NCBI GenBank assembly: GCA_036788215.1
Contig: DAIQNV010000004.1
Coordinates: 1-64,000, forward strand
Length of the DNA stretch: 64,000 bases
Direction: 5' to 3'
DNA from: DAIQNV01 sp036788215
Lineage (GTDB): Bacteria > Planctomycetota > Phycisphaerae > Phycisphaerales > UBA1924
The position numbers and the translations under genes were made by a program. Shown here piece after piece: positions 25,779 to 34,763 of this stretch. The notes beneath the pieces are model-generated. The model was given only the letters and a program-made list of their open reading frames with translations, had not been told where the DNA came from and made no database searches. Each line of letters begins with the position of its first letter. The first letter of the stretch is position 1.

Positions 25779-27110
25779 ATGACGCAGGCCCTGACAGCAC
25801 GCAGCATCTCCGCCTCGAGCCCGGGCGATCGGCCGGTGGTCGCGTGCCAGGACCTGACGAAGGTCTTCAAGGACTTCTGGATGCGCGACCGCGCCCGCGC
25901 GGTCGACCGGCTGAGCCTGCAGGTGCGCCCGCGCGAGATCTTCGGGCTCCTGGGCCCCAACGGCTCGGGCAAGAGCACGACGATCAAGATGATCTTGGGC
26001 CTCCTGAGGCCCTCGAGCGGGCGGGTGATGGTGTTCGGGAAGCCCCCGACGGACGTGAAGACGAAGAAGAGGATCGGCTATCTGCCCGAGGAGAGTTACC
26101 TCTACGGGTTCCTGAACGCTGAAGAGACGCTCGAGTACTACGCGAAGCTCTTCGAGCTCGACACGCGGACGCGGAAGCGCCGCATCGGGGAGCTCCTCGA
26201 CATGGTGGGCCTGACGCACGCGGCGCACCGGCCGGTGCGGGAGTACTCGAAGGGCATGCAGCGGCGCATCGGGCTCGCTCAGGCGCTGATCAACGACCCG
26301 GACCTGTTGATCCTCGACGAGCCGACGACGGGCCTCGACCCGATCGGCACGCGCCAGGTGAAGGACCTGATCGTCGAGCTGGGGCGGCGCGGGAAGACCG
26401 TGATCCTGTCCAGCCACCTCTTGAGCGATGTCGAGGACGTCGTCGACCGCATGGTGATCCTCTACGGGGGCAAGACCCGGGGCGAGGGCACGACGGGCGA
26501 GCTCCTCGAGATGCGGGCCCGCACGACGATCGAGACCGATGACCTCGACGACGAGACGATCGCGGAGATCGACCGGATCATCCGCGAGCGATCGCACGGG
26601 GAGAAGTCGATCCTGGGCGTGAGCCGCCCCCGCCAGAAGCTCGAGGAGCTGTTCCTCGACATCGTGCAGAAGGCCCAGGCCGAGAAGGCCTCGACCTCGG
26701 GCGCGATGCACGGGGGCCAGACCGCGGCCTTCCTGAAGGCGCAGGAGGACGAGGGCGAAGGGGGCGAGGCCCTGATCGAGTCGCTCGTCCGGGCCGAGCC
26801 CGAAGGGGCCCCGGTCGACGAGGGCGATCTGTCGCCCATGCCGGTGGAAGGGTCGGAGTCCGACGAGGACAGGGCCGATTCGGTCATCGAGTCGTTGGTG
26901 CGCGAGGAGCCCGAGGCGCCGCACGACGAGCCGGTGTCCCACGGGTCGGCCGACCGGCACGAGCCCGGCCGTTCCTCGGAGCCAGGGCGACAAGCCCCCG
27001 CGCCCCCGCCCCCGCCCCCGCCGGATGTCGACCTCGACGTGATCGGGAATCTGCTGGGCGATGATGCGCGGTCCGACGGTGACCCGCAGAAGAAGAAGGA
27101 CGACGCGTGA
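25779..27110 (+). CDS. ABC transporter ATP-binding protein with acidic/proline C-terminal tail
   Basis: A 443-aa ATPase of the ABC-2 exporter class. Walker A GPNGSGKST is at about 60-68, the signature region YSKGMQRRIGLAQ near 160, Walker B LLILDEPTTGLDP near 180, and the switch His in ILSSHLLSDVEDVVD. The ATPase core ends near residue 310; the remaining 130 residues are acidic, with a duplicated LIESLV.EEPE-like segment and a poly-Pro run before the end. ATG with GAGGAG upstream. The next gene, an ABC-2 permease, starts 4 nt inside its 3' end, so the pair should form one transporter. Confidence 0.93.
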   Translation: MTQALTARSISASSPGDRPVVACQDLTKVFKDFWMRDRARAVDRLSLQVRPREIFGLLGPNGSGKSTTIKMILGLLRPSSGRVMVFGKPPTDVKTKKRIGYLPEESYLYGFLNAEETLEYYAKLFELDTRTRKRRIGELLDMVGLTHAAHRPVREYSKGMQRRIGLAQALINDPDLLILDEPTTGLDPIGTRQVKDLIVELGRRGKTVILSSHLLSDVEDVVDRMVILYGGKTRGEGTTGELLEMRARTTIETDDLDDETIAEIDRIIRERSHGEKSILGVSRPRQKLEELFLDIVQKAQAEKASTSGAMHGGQTAAFLKAQEDEGEGGEALIESLVRAEPEGAPVDEGDLSPMPVEGSESDEDRADSVIESLVREEPEAPHDEPVSHGSADRHEPGRSSEPGRQAPAPPPPPPPDVDLDVIGNLLGDDARSDGDPQKKKDDA

Positions 27111-29038
27111 AGCTCCGCGAGCTGCCCGGCGTCCTCGACCGCGCCCAGCACGGGCGGGTCTTCAAGATCACCGCTTCGGTGATCATCCTCGTCGCCGCGA
27201 TCGCGGGGTTCGGGGCGTACTTCGTCGCGGTGACCAGCGGGTCGGTCGACCCGACCACCGCCCTGGCGGAGCGGATGCAGATCGACCCCGAGGCGGTGGC
27301 GAACAACCCGAGCCTGCAGATCCTCAGCGACATTGTCTCGAACTCCAGCGATGTCTTCGCGGTGGGCGTGGGGGCTGCGGTCGCGGCCCTCGTCGCGATC
27401 ATCGTCGTCTGGCTGGGGCTGGGGCTGACCTACGTGGCGCTGATGCTGGCGGCGGCTGCGGTCGCGCTCCCGCTCTCGCTGTTCGAGGCGACCGAGGTCT
27501 ACGCGAGGCTGATCGTCGGGCTGGTGGCGCTGACCGCGTCGTTCACCGCATTGATGCAGGGCCTGCGGGCGCTCTTCAGCGGGCCGGGGCGGGTGACCGC
27601 GGTCGCACGGAATGTCTTGAACGAGGCGGTGCGCATGAAGATCAGCCTGGTCTTCATCGTGCTGCTGATCGTGGGGCTCGCGGCGCTGCCCGGGCTCCTG
27701 GACGACGACCAGCCCCTGCGGTACCGCGTGCAGAGCTTCCTGCAATGGGGCACGGGGTTCAGCTTCTGGGTGCTGGGGATCCTGGTGGTCCTCTTCGGGG
27801 CGGCGACGATCGCCTTCGAGCAGCGGGACAAGATCATCTGGCAGACGATGACCAAGCCGGTTGCCGCATGGGAGTACATCCTGGGCAAGTGGCTCGGGGT
27901 CGTGGGGCTGGCGGCGGTGCTGCTGGTGGTCTGCTCCAGCGGGATCTTCCTCTTCACCGAGTACCTGCGTGGCCAGCCCGCGGTGGGGGAGCGCGAGGCG
28001 TATGTCGCGCGGGACGGGGATATCTCGGAGGATCGACTGATCCTCGAGACGCAGATCCTGACCGCGCGGGCGGGCTCGCCCCTGTACCTGCCCCCGCAGC
28101 TGAGCGGGAACAGCGAGGCCCTGCAGGAGGCGGTGACGCAGCGGATCGAGCGCGAGCGGATCGCGGACCCGAACTTCGCCAGGAACCAGGCGGAGGCGAA
28201 CCAGGTCGCGACGGAGATGCTCGAGCAGCTGCAGACCGCCTACCGCTCGATCGAGCCGGGCCAGGCGCGCCGCTACGAGTTCCGCGGGCTCACCATCGCC
28301 AAGCAGCGGAACAGCCCGCTCACCTTCCGCTACCGGATCGACGCGGAGGGCAACCGGCCCGACCGCATCTACACCATGACCTTCATCATGCCGGACGGGG
28401 GCGCGGTGGTCCGCGACTCGGGCCTGGGCTTCCTGCACAACGTCTCGATCAGCCCCGAGTACATCAGCGACGAGGGCGTCCTGGCTATCGAGGTCATCAA
28501 CGGGCGGCTCGTCAACATGCGCGACGGCGGGGGACTGGGCATCGAGCCCAACGCGGCGACCGTGACCTTCCCCGCGACCGGGCTGGACGTGACCTACTCG
28601 GTGGGCTCGTACCAGATGAACTACCTGCGGGCGATGGTGGTGCTGTGGGTGAAGCTGGCGTTCGTCGCGATGGTCGCGGTGTGGGCGGCGACCTTCCTGA
28701 GCTTCCCGGTGGCGTGCCTGGTGGCGGGCGGGGTCTTCGTGATGGCGGAAGGGGCGGGCTGGCTGGGGGACGCGGCGGACATCTACGGGACGAGCGACGT
28801 GATGGGCGACTTCCTGCTGCACCGGTTCATCACGACCAACGTCACGGTGGGCATCTCCAACCTCTTCGGGGTGTACAGCGACCTGAAGCCGATCGGGCGG
28901 ATCGTGGATGGCGTCCGCCTGCCCCTGAGCCAGATGGCGGCGGGGATCGGGGTGCTGACGGTGATCGCCGGGGGTTTCTACGGGATGGCGGTGGCGATCT
29001 TCCGCCGGCGCGAACTGGCGACCTACTCGGGGCAGTAA
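27107..29038 (+). CDS. Large ABC-2 type permease
   Basis: A 643-aa polytopic membrane protein. Helices occur at about 20-42, 85-130, 138-155, 178-200, 218-240 and 268-285, and after a 220-residue extracytoplasmic domain (about 290-500) four more (about 508-620). The cytoplasmic coupling region FEQRDKIIWQTMTKPV is the ABC-2 signature and resembles that of the permease at 19190. GTG start overlaps the ATPase stop by 4 nt. Much longer than simple ABC-2 permeases because of the periplasmic domain. Substrate unknown. Confidence 0.9.
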   Translation: MKLRELPGVLDRAQHGRVFKITASVIILVAAIAGFGAYFVAVTSGSVDPTTALAERMQIDPEAVANNPSLQILSDIVSNSSDVFAVGVGAAVAALVAIIVVWLGLGLTYVALMLAAAAVALPLSLFEATEVYARLIVGLVALTASFTALMQGLRALFSGPGRVTAVARNVLNEAVRMKISLVFIVLLIVGLAALPGLLDDDQPLRYRVQSFLQWGTGFSFWVLGILVVLFGAATIAFEQRDKIIWQTMTKPVAAWEYILGKWLGVVGLAAVLLVVCSSGIFLFTEYLRGQPAVGEREAYVARDGDISEDRLILETQILTARAGSPLYLPPQLSGNSEALQEAVTQRIERERIADPNFARNQAEANQVATEMLEQLQTAYRSIEPGQARRYEFRGLTIAKQRNSPLTFRYRIDAEGNRPDRIYTMTFIMPDGGAVVRDSGLGFLHNVSISPEYISDEGVLAIEVINGRLVNMRDGGGLGIEPNAATVTFPATGLDVTYSVGSYQMNYLRAMVVLWVKLAFVAMVAVWAATFLSFPVACLVAGGVFVMAEGAGWLGDAADIYGTSDVMGDFLLHRFITTNVTVGISNLFGVYSDLKPIGRIVDGVRLPLSQMAAGIGVLTVIAGGFYGMAVAIFRRRELATYSGQ

Positions 29039-29080
29039 GACACGGGCCGGGCGCGGGCCGGGCCGGAACGGGAGCGACCG

Positions 29081-31045
29081 ATGGGCACAACGCAACGCAA
29101 CAGGCTGGTCGCCGGCGGGGCACTCCTGCTCTTCCTGGCGCTCTCCGCGGTGACGAGCGGGCTGATCGCGACGAGCGTGGGGCGGAACGAGCTGGGGTAC
29201 GCGGACACCGTCGCGGAGAGCGACCCGCCGGAGGTCGCCGCGGGGATCGCGATGGGGGCGTTCCGCGGGCTGTTCGTGAACTTCCTTTGGATCCGGGCCA
29301 ACGACCTGAAGCAGGAGGGCAAGTTCCACGAGTCGGTGGAGCTTGCCCGGGCGATCACGAAGCTGCAGCCCCGTTTCCCGCGCGTCTGGGCCTTCCACGC
29401 GTGGAACCTGTCGTACAACATCTCGGTCGCGACGCAGACGCCCGAGGAGCGGTACGAATGGGTGATGGCCGGCGTGAAGCTGCTCCGCGACGAGGGCATC
29501 CCGGCGAACCCCAACGACCTCACGCTGCACCGCGAGCTGGCGTGGATCTATCTGCACAAGATCGCGGGCTACACCGACGACTCGAACCAGTTCTACAAGA
29601 GGCGGGTCGCCGACGAGTGGACGGGCGTTCTGGGCGAGCCCCCGCGTCCGACCGATGGCATCGCCGACCGCGACACGATCGTGCGTCTGTACGCCGAGTG
29701 GCTGGGCGAGATGGCCCAGGCGCCGGACACGCTGGATGAGCTCACCTCCTCGGACGAGCGGGTCGCCGAGCTGGTCGCGGCGCTGGACGAGCGCGTGCAG
29801 ATGGAGCCGGGCGACGAACTGCTGCGCCGGTGGGCGCTGCACGACGCGGTCTCGCGGAACGTCCGCGACGACGAGTACCGGGCGACCTTCGGCGAGCGGT
29901 CGCGGGTCTTCGACGAGCTGGTCAACGCGCCGCGGTTCGCGAGCGCGTGGGAGCGGCTGCTCGCGCACACGCGCAAGCGGGTGCTCCTGGACAAGTACAA
30001 CATGAGTCCCGCGCTCATGATCCGCTACACAGAGAAGTTCGGGCCGATCGACTGGCGCCACCCCGCGGCGCACGCGCTGTACTGGTCCTACCGGGGGGTG
30101 GAGCGGGCGATGACGCGGTACGAGGAGTTCAAGGAGAAGGACTTCGACTTCACCAACGCGGACCGCATCGTGATGCAGTCCGTGCAGCAGCTCTGGCGGA
30201 CCGGCGACATCTACTTCAACTTCCTCGATTTCGCCTCGGGCATGCGGGGCTATTTCCAGGCGGTGCCCAACCCCTACTTCGTCGAGAGCTACGGGAAGAT
30301 GGCGCAGGAGGTGAAGGACCGGGGCGGCATCTTCGAGTCCGACCAGCGCGTGCACCGCACCTACGCAGCGGGGTACGAGAACTTCCTCGCGGACGCGATC
30401 ATCTTCTTCTACCGTCGCGGGCAGATGGATCGCGCGGAATACTGGTACCGGGAGTTCCGCGTCTTCGAGAACCAGAACATGCACGACACGGAGCGCCAGC
30501 TCGACATCCGCTCGATGCCGCTCGATGAATTCGTGCAGTTCAACCTCCTCGACCGCATGGCCAGCCCCAACATCGCGGTGCAGGAGGTCTACTCGAACCT
30601 GCAGGGGGCGTACGCCAGCCTGCTGCGGGGCGAGCGCGAGGCCTTCACCAACCAGTTCGAGTACGCGAAGCGCACGCACCGCTACTTCATGACCCAGCAG
30701 TACCGACAGGTCGTCGCGGCCGGGTCGACCGGCCAGCGGATGGAGTTCATGGACGCCGACTTCCGCCTCGTCGCGGGCGGCGCGTTCACGAACATCATCT
30801 CCATCCTGCCCCTGCAGGAGGCCCAGCTCGTCTACACCTACGCCCCGGACGACCTCAAGCGCTTCGCCTACGACATCATGGCCCAGCGCTTCAAGGAGGA
30901 CGTCAACGAGGAGGCGGAGGGCGACGACGACACCTTCGCGTCGCTCTTCCCGGAGCCCCCGGACATGCAGGCCTTCCGTGTCTACCTCGCCTCCAGCGAA
31001 CGCCAGCGGTCCGAACGACGCCTCGACCACATCAACCGCCAGTAG
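29081..31045 (+). CDS. Membrane-anchored TPR-like protein of unknown function
   Basis: A 654-aa protein with one N-terminal helix (VAGGALLLFLALSAVTSGLIA) and an otherwise hydrophilic helical body rich in aromatic residues. Segments such as KFHESVELARAITKLQPRFPRVWAF look like tetratricopeptide repeats; most of the rest is not recognisable. It starts 42 bp after the permease on the same strand and ends the six-gene run, so it may be an accessory subunit of the SPFH-ABC system. ATG with GGAG 9 bases upstream. Confidence 0.85.
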   Translation: MGTTQRNRLVAGGALLLFLALSAVTSGLIATSVGRNELGYADTVAESDPPEVAAGIAMGAFRGLFVNFLWIRANDLKQEGKFHESVELARAITKLQPRFPRVWAFHAWNLSYNISVATQTPEERYEWVMAGVKLLRDEGIPANPNDLTLHRELAWIYLHKIAGYTDDSNQFYKRRVADEWTGVLGEPPRPTDGIADRDTIVRLYAEWLGEMAQAPDTLDELTSSDERVAELVAALDERVQMEPGDELLRRWALHDAVSRNVRDDEYRATFGERSRVFDELVNAPRFASAWERLLAHTRKRVLLDKYNMSPALMIRYTEKFGPIDWRHPAAHALYWSYRGVERAMTRYEEFKEKDFDFTNADRIVMQSVQQLWRTGDIYFNFLDFASGMRGYFQAVPNPYFVESYGKMAQEVKDRGGIFESDQRVHRTYAAGYENFLADAIIFFYRRGQMDRAEYWYREFRVFENQNMHDTERQLDIRSMPLDEFVQFNLLDRMASPNIAVQEVYSNLQGAYASLLRGEREAFTNQFEYAKRTHRYFMTQQYRQVVAAGSTGQRMEFMDADFRLVAGGAFTNIISILPLQEAQLVYTYAPDDLKRFAYDIMAQRFKEDVNEEAEGDDDTFASLFPEPPDMQAFRVYLASSERQRSERRLDHINRQ

Positions 31046-31078
31046 CGCCGGTCCGCCGGGCTCCCGGGCCCCGGCCCG

Positions 31079-32059
31079 TCACTTCATCAGGCGCTCCGCC
31101 GCCTCGCGGTAGCGGGCCACCGTGCCCTCGACCACCTCCGCCGGCAGTTCCGGCCCGGGCGAGGTCTTGTCCCACTGGCCCGACGCGACCAGGGCCTCGA
31201 GGTACTCCCGGACGAACTGCTTGTCGAAACTCGCCTGGGCCCGGCCCGGCTCGTACCCCGCCGCCGGCCAGAACCGGCTGCTGTCGGGCGTCAGCGCCTC
31301 GTCGATCAGGATCGGCCCGCCCACCGGCCCGCCTGATCCGTCCAGGGGCAGCCCGAACTCGAACTTCGTGTCCGCGATGATGATCCCGCGCTCGAGCGCG
31401 TACGCCGCCGCCTCGGTGTAGATCCGCAGGGCGGCGTCGCGCAGGCGACCGGCGGTGCCGGCGCCGGCCTCGTTGTCGATCGCCCGGGCCGCGGTGTCGA
31501 AGTCGATGTTCTCGTCGTGGGCCCCGCCCTCCGCCTTGGTCGCGGGGGTGAAGACCGGCTCGGGCAGGCGGTCGCACTGGCGGAGTCCCGGGGGCAGCGC
31601 GACCCCGCAGACGGAGCCGGTCCGCTGGTAGTCCTTCCAGCCGCTGCCCTCGAGATACCCCCGGACGACGAACTCGACCGGGAGCACCCGGCAGGCCCGC
31701 CCGATCGTCATCCGCCCCTCCAGGGCAGAACGAGGGGTGAAGCCCGGGCCCACCGCGTCGTCCGGGATGTCGTCGGTCTCGGTCGAGATCAGGTGCGTAC
31801 CCACGATCCCCCGCCCCGCGATCCACCGGAGCCAGAAGGTGGCGATGGAGGTGAGCAGGCGCCCCTTCCCGGGCACCGGCGTGGGCAGGACGACATCGAA
31901 CGCGCTCAGCCGGTCGCTCGCGACCATGAGGACCCGGGGCCCGCCCTCGTCCGGGGGCAGTTCGTAGACGTCGCGCACCTTTCCCTGCCGGCGTCCGGGC
32001 AGGCCCAGGTCGCTCGCCATCAGGGCCCCGACGCCCCCCGCCTCCGCCCGCTCAGCCAT
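31079..32059 (-). CDS. purC: Phosphoribosylaminoimidazole-succinocarboxamide synthase
   Basis: Purine biosynthesis enzyme joining CAIR and aspartate with ATP to give SAICAR. At 326 aa it is of the longer PurC type. Recognisable are GKVRDVYEL near the N terminus, ASDRLSAFDVVLP, VEFVVRGYLEGSGWKDY, the substrate loop GAHDENIDFD and IIADTKFEFGL, and IDEALTPDSSRFW. ATG at 32059 with AAAGGG seven bases upstream; an ATG five codons earlier is possible. It faces away from the GH10-like gene and converges with the TPR-like gene. Confidence 0.96.
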   Translation of the reverse strand: MAERAEAGGVGALMASDLGLPGRRQGKVRDVYELPPDEGGPRVLMVASDRLSAFDVVLPTPVPGKGRLLTSIATFWLRWIAGRGIVGTHLISTETDDIPDDAVGPGFTPRSALEGRMTIGRACRVLPVEFVVRGYLEGSGWKDYQRTGSVCGVALPPGLRQCDRLPEPVFTPATKAEGGAHDENIDFDTAARAIDNEAGAGTAGRLRDAALRIYTEAAAYALERGIIIADTKFEFGLPLDGSGGPVGGPILIDEALTPDSSRFWPAAGYEPGRAQASFDKQFVREYLEALVASGQWDKTSPGPELPAEVVEGTVARYREAAERLMK

Positions 32060-32279
32060 CGCCGACCCTTTCATGACCGTCCCCCGCCGCCCGCCCCCGC
32101 GAACGGGTGTTTCCCGGGGCCCTTGCCCCCGCCCGTCCGCGAGCGACAATGTACGCTGTGGGGCGGGAAGGGAACCGCGCCGGCCGACGCCGGCCCGCGC
32201 AGGCCCTCACCCACGATGCCGGAGCGTGCCCGAACGGGGCCCCGCTCCCGAGCCGGCCAGAGGAGGGCCCCCGAGCCGC

Positions 32280-34166
32280 ATGCTGAGCTTCCTGGTCTTC
32301 GAAGGCGATCAACCCGCGACTTCGCTGTCGCTCCGTCACGAGTGTCTCGTCGGGCCCGAAGAGGTCCCCGTCGCGGGGGAGGTGAAATTCGAGGACGGTC
32401 TGGCACGCTGCACGAAGACGAACGGGGATGCCGCGAGCCTCTCGCTGCAGTTCGGGCTCGACGCGGAGACCCTGAGCCTGCTGAACGCCCACGCGATCGG
32501 CGAGGACGCCCCGATCGATGAGGCGGCCCTCCGGGAGAAGATCAAGAAGGACCGGGCGGAGCGGGCCCGGCTCGCTGCGGGGATCGACGATGCGCACCCG
32601 GGCAAGGCCCCGCCTTCGGAAGCGGCGGCGCCCTTCACCGACGAGACGGGCCTCTCGACGCTCCAGCCCCTGGGCGTGCTGACGCTGCGGACCTGCCTCC
32701 TGCCGGAGCGCGAGGAGCCCTACCTGCTCGCGCTCGAACTCGCCCGCCACCGCCTGATGCTCTTCCTGAACAAGCTCGAGGAGTGGCAGCTCTTCGACCT
32801 CCCGCCCGACCACCCGGTGCTCGAGCTCTTCGAGCAGGCCCGACTGCTCTTCACCGAGGCGCTGGTCGCCCAGCGCTCCGGGCGCGACGACCACGCCTCC
32901 AGCCATGGCTACAGCCCCGAGGCCCACCGGCTCGCCTGCCGGGCCCTGTGGCTGGCGGTCGAAGCGGGCGAGCGCCTGGCCCTCGAGCACGCGTCGCGCG
33001 ACTTCGGGCCCCGCGTCTCGGGCAAGATCTACGCGGAGTACCTCGAGCGCACCCCAGCGGGGCACCCCGGGCGCTCGCGGGCCAACGCGCCGGTGCTCTC
33101 CGCGGACCGCCCGGGCCTGATCCTCTCCCAGCGCCCGGTCCTGGGGGTCGCGGTCTCGCCCACCTCGTTCAGCGAGCCCGCGCAGCAGGTGGCGTCGACC
33201 GCGGTCGACTTCCTGCAGATGCCCATGCGGTGGATCGAGATGGAGCCCACCGAGGGCAAGTACGCCTTCAAGGGCACCGACCAGTGGATCGAGTGGGCGG
33301 TCCGGCGGGCCAAGCTCCCGGTCGTCGCGGGGCCCGTCATCGACTTCCGGCCGAGCTGCGTCCCGGAGTGGCTGTACATCTGGGAGAACGACTACGAGAC
33401 GCTGCGCGAGCTCGTCTACGAGCACCTCCGCAACGTCGTCACCCGCTACCGGCGCACGATCGGGCGCTGGACCGTCCTCTCGGGCGTCCATTCGAACGAC
33501 AACTTCCACTTCAGTTTCGACCAGATGATGGACCTCACCCGCGTCTGCGTCCTCGTCGCCCGCAAGCTGCACCCGACCGCGAAGGTGCTGGTCGAGCTCA
33601 CCCAGCCCTGGGGCGAGTACTACACCGCCAACCGGCGCAGCCTGCCCCCGATGCTCTACGCGGAGATGGTCAGCCAGGCCGGCATCACCGTCGACGGGTT
33701 CAACATCCGCGTGCAGATGGGACAGCCGGTCGCCGGACAGTCGACGCGCGATCTCATGGCCTTCAGCGCCATGCTCGACCGCTACGCGGTGCTGGAGAAG
33801 CCCCTCAGCCTCACGGTGGGCGTCCCGAGCGCCACCCCGGAAGCGACCAACGCGTCGGAGAACAACGCCATCCAGCCCGGCTTCTGGCGCGCCCCCTGGA
33901 GCGAGGGCCAGCAGGCGGACTGGCTCACCGCGGTCGCGAGCATCGCGATGGCCAAGCCCTTCGTGCAGTCCGTCTGCTGGCACGAGCTGTACGACCTGCC
34001 CCAGGCCGCGGAGATGCCCCGGGGGGGCGTCATCGACGTGCAGGGCCAGCACAAGCCCGCCGCCGCCCGCCTGGGCGAGCTCCGCGAGGCGCTCCGCACC
34101 GGCACGAACCCCGCGCACCTCGACCGCGACGCGCTGCTCAACCGCGCGAGCGGGGGCAAGGGCTGA
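32280..34166 (+). CDS. GH10-like (xylanase-fold) protein lacking the catalytic glutamates
   Basis: A 628-aa protein. Residues about 295-620 follow the GH10 endo-xylanase pattern: MRWIEMEPTEGKYAFKGTD, then VAGPVIDFRPSCVPEWLY, then LVYEHLRNVVTRYRRTIGRW. Where active xylanases have the acid/base Glu (WDVVNE), this protein has WTVLSGVHSND near 397, and the nucleophile position (ITELD) reads LSLTVGVPS near 510. Both catalytic residues therefore seem absent. The first 290 residues are mostly helical and unrecognised. No signal peptide is seen. It may be a binding or structural protein rather than an enzyme. ATG with AGGAGG 13 bases upstream. Confidence 0.85.
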   Translation: MLSFLVFEGDQPATSLSLRHECLVGPEEVPVAGEVKFEDGLARCTKTNGDAASLSLQFGLDAETLSLLNAHAIGEDAPIDEAALREKIKKDRAERARLAAGIDDAHPGKAPPSEAAAPFTDETGLSTLQPLGVLTLRTCLLPEREEPYLLALELARHRLMLFLNKLEEWQLFDLPPDHPVLELFEQARLLFTEALVAQRSGRDDHASSHGYSPEAHRLACRALWLAVEAGERLALEHASRDFGPRVSGKIYAEYLERTPAGHPGRSRANAPVLSADRPGLILSQRPVLGVAVSPTSFSEPAQQVASTAVDFLQMPMRWIEMEPTEGKYAFKGTDQWIEWAVRRAKLPVVAGPVIDFRPSCVPEWLYIWENDYETLRELVYEHLRNVVTRYRRTIGRWTVLSGVHSNDNFHFSFDQMMDLTRVCVLVARKLHPTAKVLVELTQPWGEYYTANRRSLPPMLYAEMVSQAGITVDGFNIRVQMGQPVAGQSTRDLMAFSAMLDRYAVLEKPLSLTVGVPSATPEATNASENNAIQPGFWRAPWSEGQQADWLTAVASIAMAKPFVQSVCWHELYDLPQAAEMPRGGVIDVQGQHKPAAARLGELREALRTGTNPAHLDRDALLNRASGGKG

Positions 34167-34169
34167 CCG

Positions 34170-34724
34170 GTGCCGGCGGGCGACCGCGCGCCGGGGCTGG
34201 CGATGCTCGCCGCCGGGTTCGTCGGGGGCGTCGCCACCCTCGGGCTGATCTGGTCCGTCTCGACGCGTCCGGTCGCGGTCCCGGCGCCGCCCCAGGCTCC
34301 GTCGCCGGTGCGCACGCTCGCGCCGATCGGGCGCGCCGAGGCCCCGCCAGCGCCCGCGACCATCGCTGACCCCGCGCCCGCGGCGCTCGAGGCGGCGCGC
34401 CCGCCCGAACCGCAAGGGACACCCGCTGCGCTGCCTTCGGAAACGCCCGTCGAGGTCGCTCCCAGCCCCGAGCCCGACGGGCCGGCGGTCGAGCCCGCGA
34501 CAGAGCCGGCCCCCGCCAACCCCGCGACCACGCGCATCCGGATCAACACCGCGACCGCTGCGGAGCTCGACCTCCTGCCCGGGATAGGCCCGGCGCTCGC
34601 GGCCCGGATCATCGAGTCCCGCCGGGTGGAAGGCCCCTTCAGTGGGCCCGCGGACCTCGAGCGGGTCCGGGGGATCGGGCCCAAGACCGCGGAGAACATC
34701 GCGCCGCTCGTCCGTTTCGACTGA
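34170..34724 (+). CDS. Helix-hairpin-helix protein, ComEA-like
   Basis: A 184-aa protein: one N-terminal membrane helix (LAMLAAGFVGGVATLGLIW), a Pro/Ala-rich linker (about 32-120) and a C-terminal double helix-hairpin-helix domain (INTATAAELDLLPGIGPALA and LERVRGIGPKTAENI). This is the layout of ComEA, which binds DNA at the cell surface during uptake, though short HhH proteins of this kind are also common in bacteria without known competence. GTG start 3 bp after the previous stop; mfd follows 39 bp downstream. Confidence 0.9.
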   Translation: MPAGDRAPGLAMLAAGFVGGVATLGLIWSVSTRPVAVPAPPQAPSPVRTLAPIGRAEAPPAPATIADPAPAALEAARPPEPQGTPAALPSETPVEVAPSPEPDGPAVEPATEPAPANPATTRIRINTATAAELDLLPGIGPALAARIIESRRVEGPFSGPADLERVRGIGPKTAENIAPLVRFD

Positions 34725-34763
34725 GATTCGGCGGGTCCCGGCCCCTCCTACGCTTGCAGCCGA

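Noticed and set aside
26462..31030. Open frame of 1522 codons antisense to the ABC and TPR-like genes
   Set aside because: Shadow of the sense genes, whose overlaps and ribosome sites are convincing.
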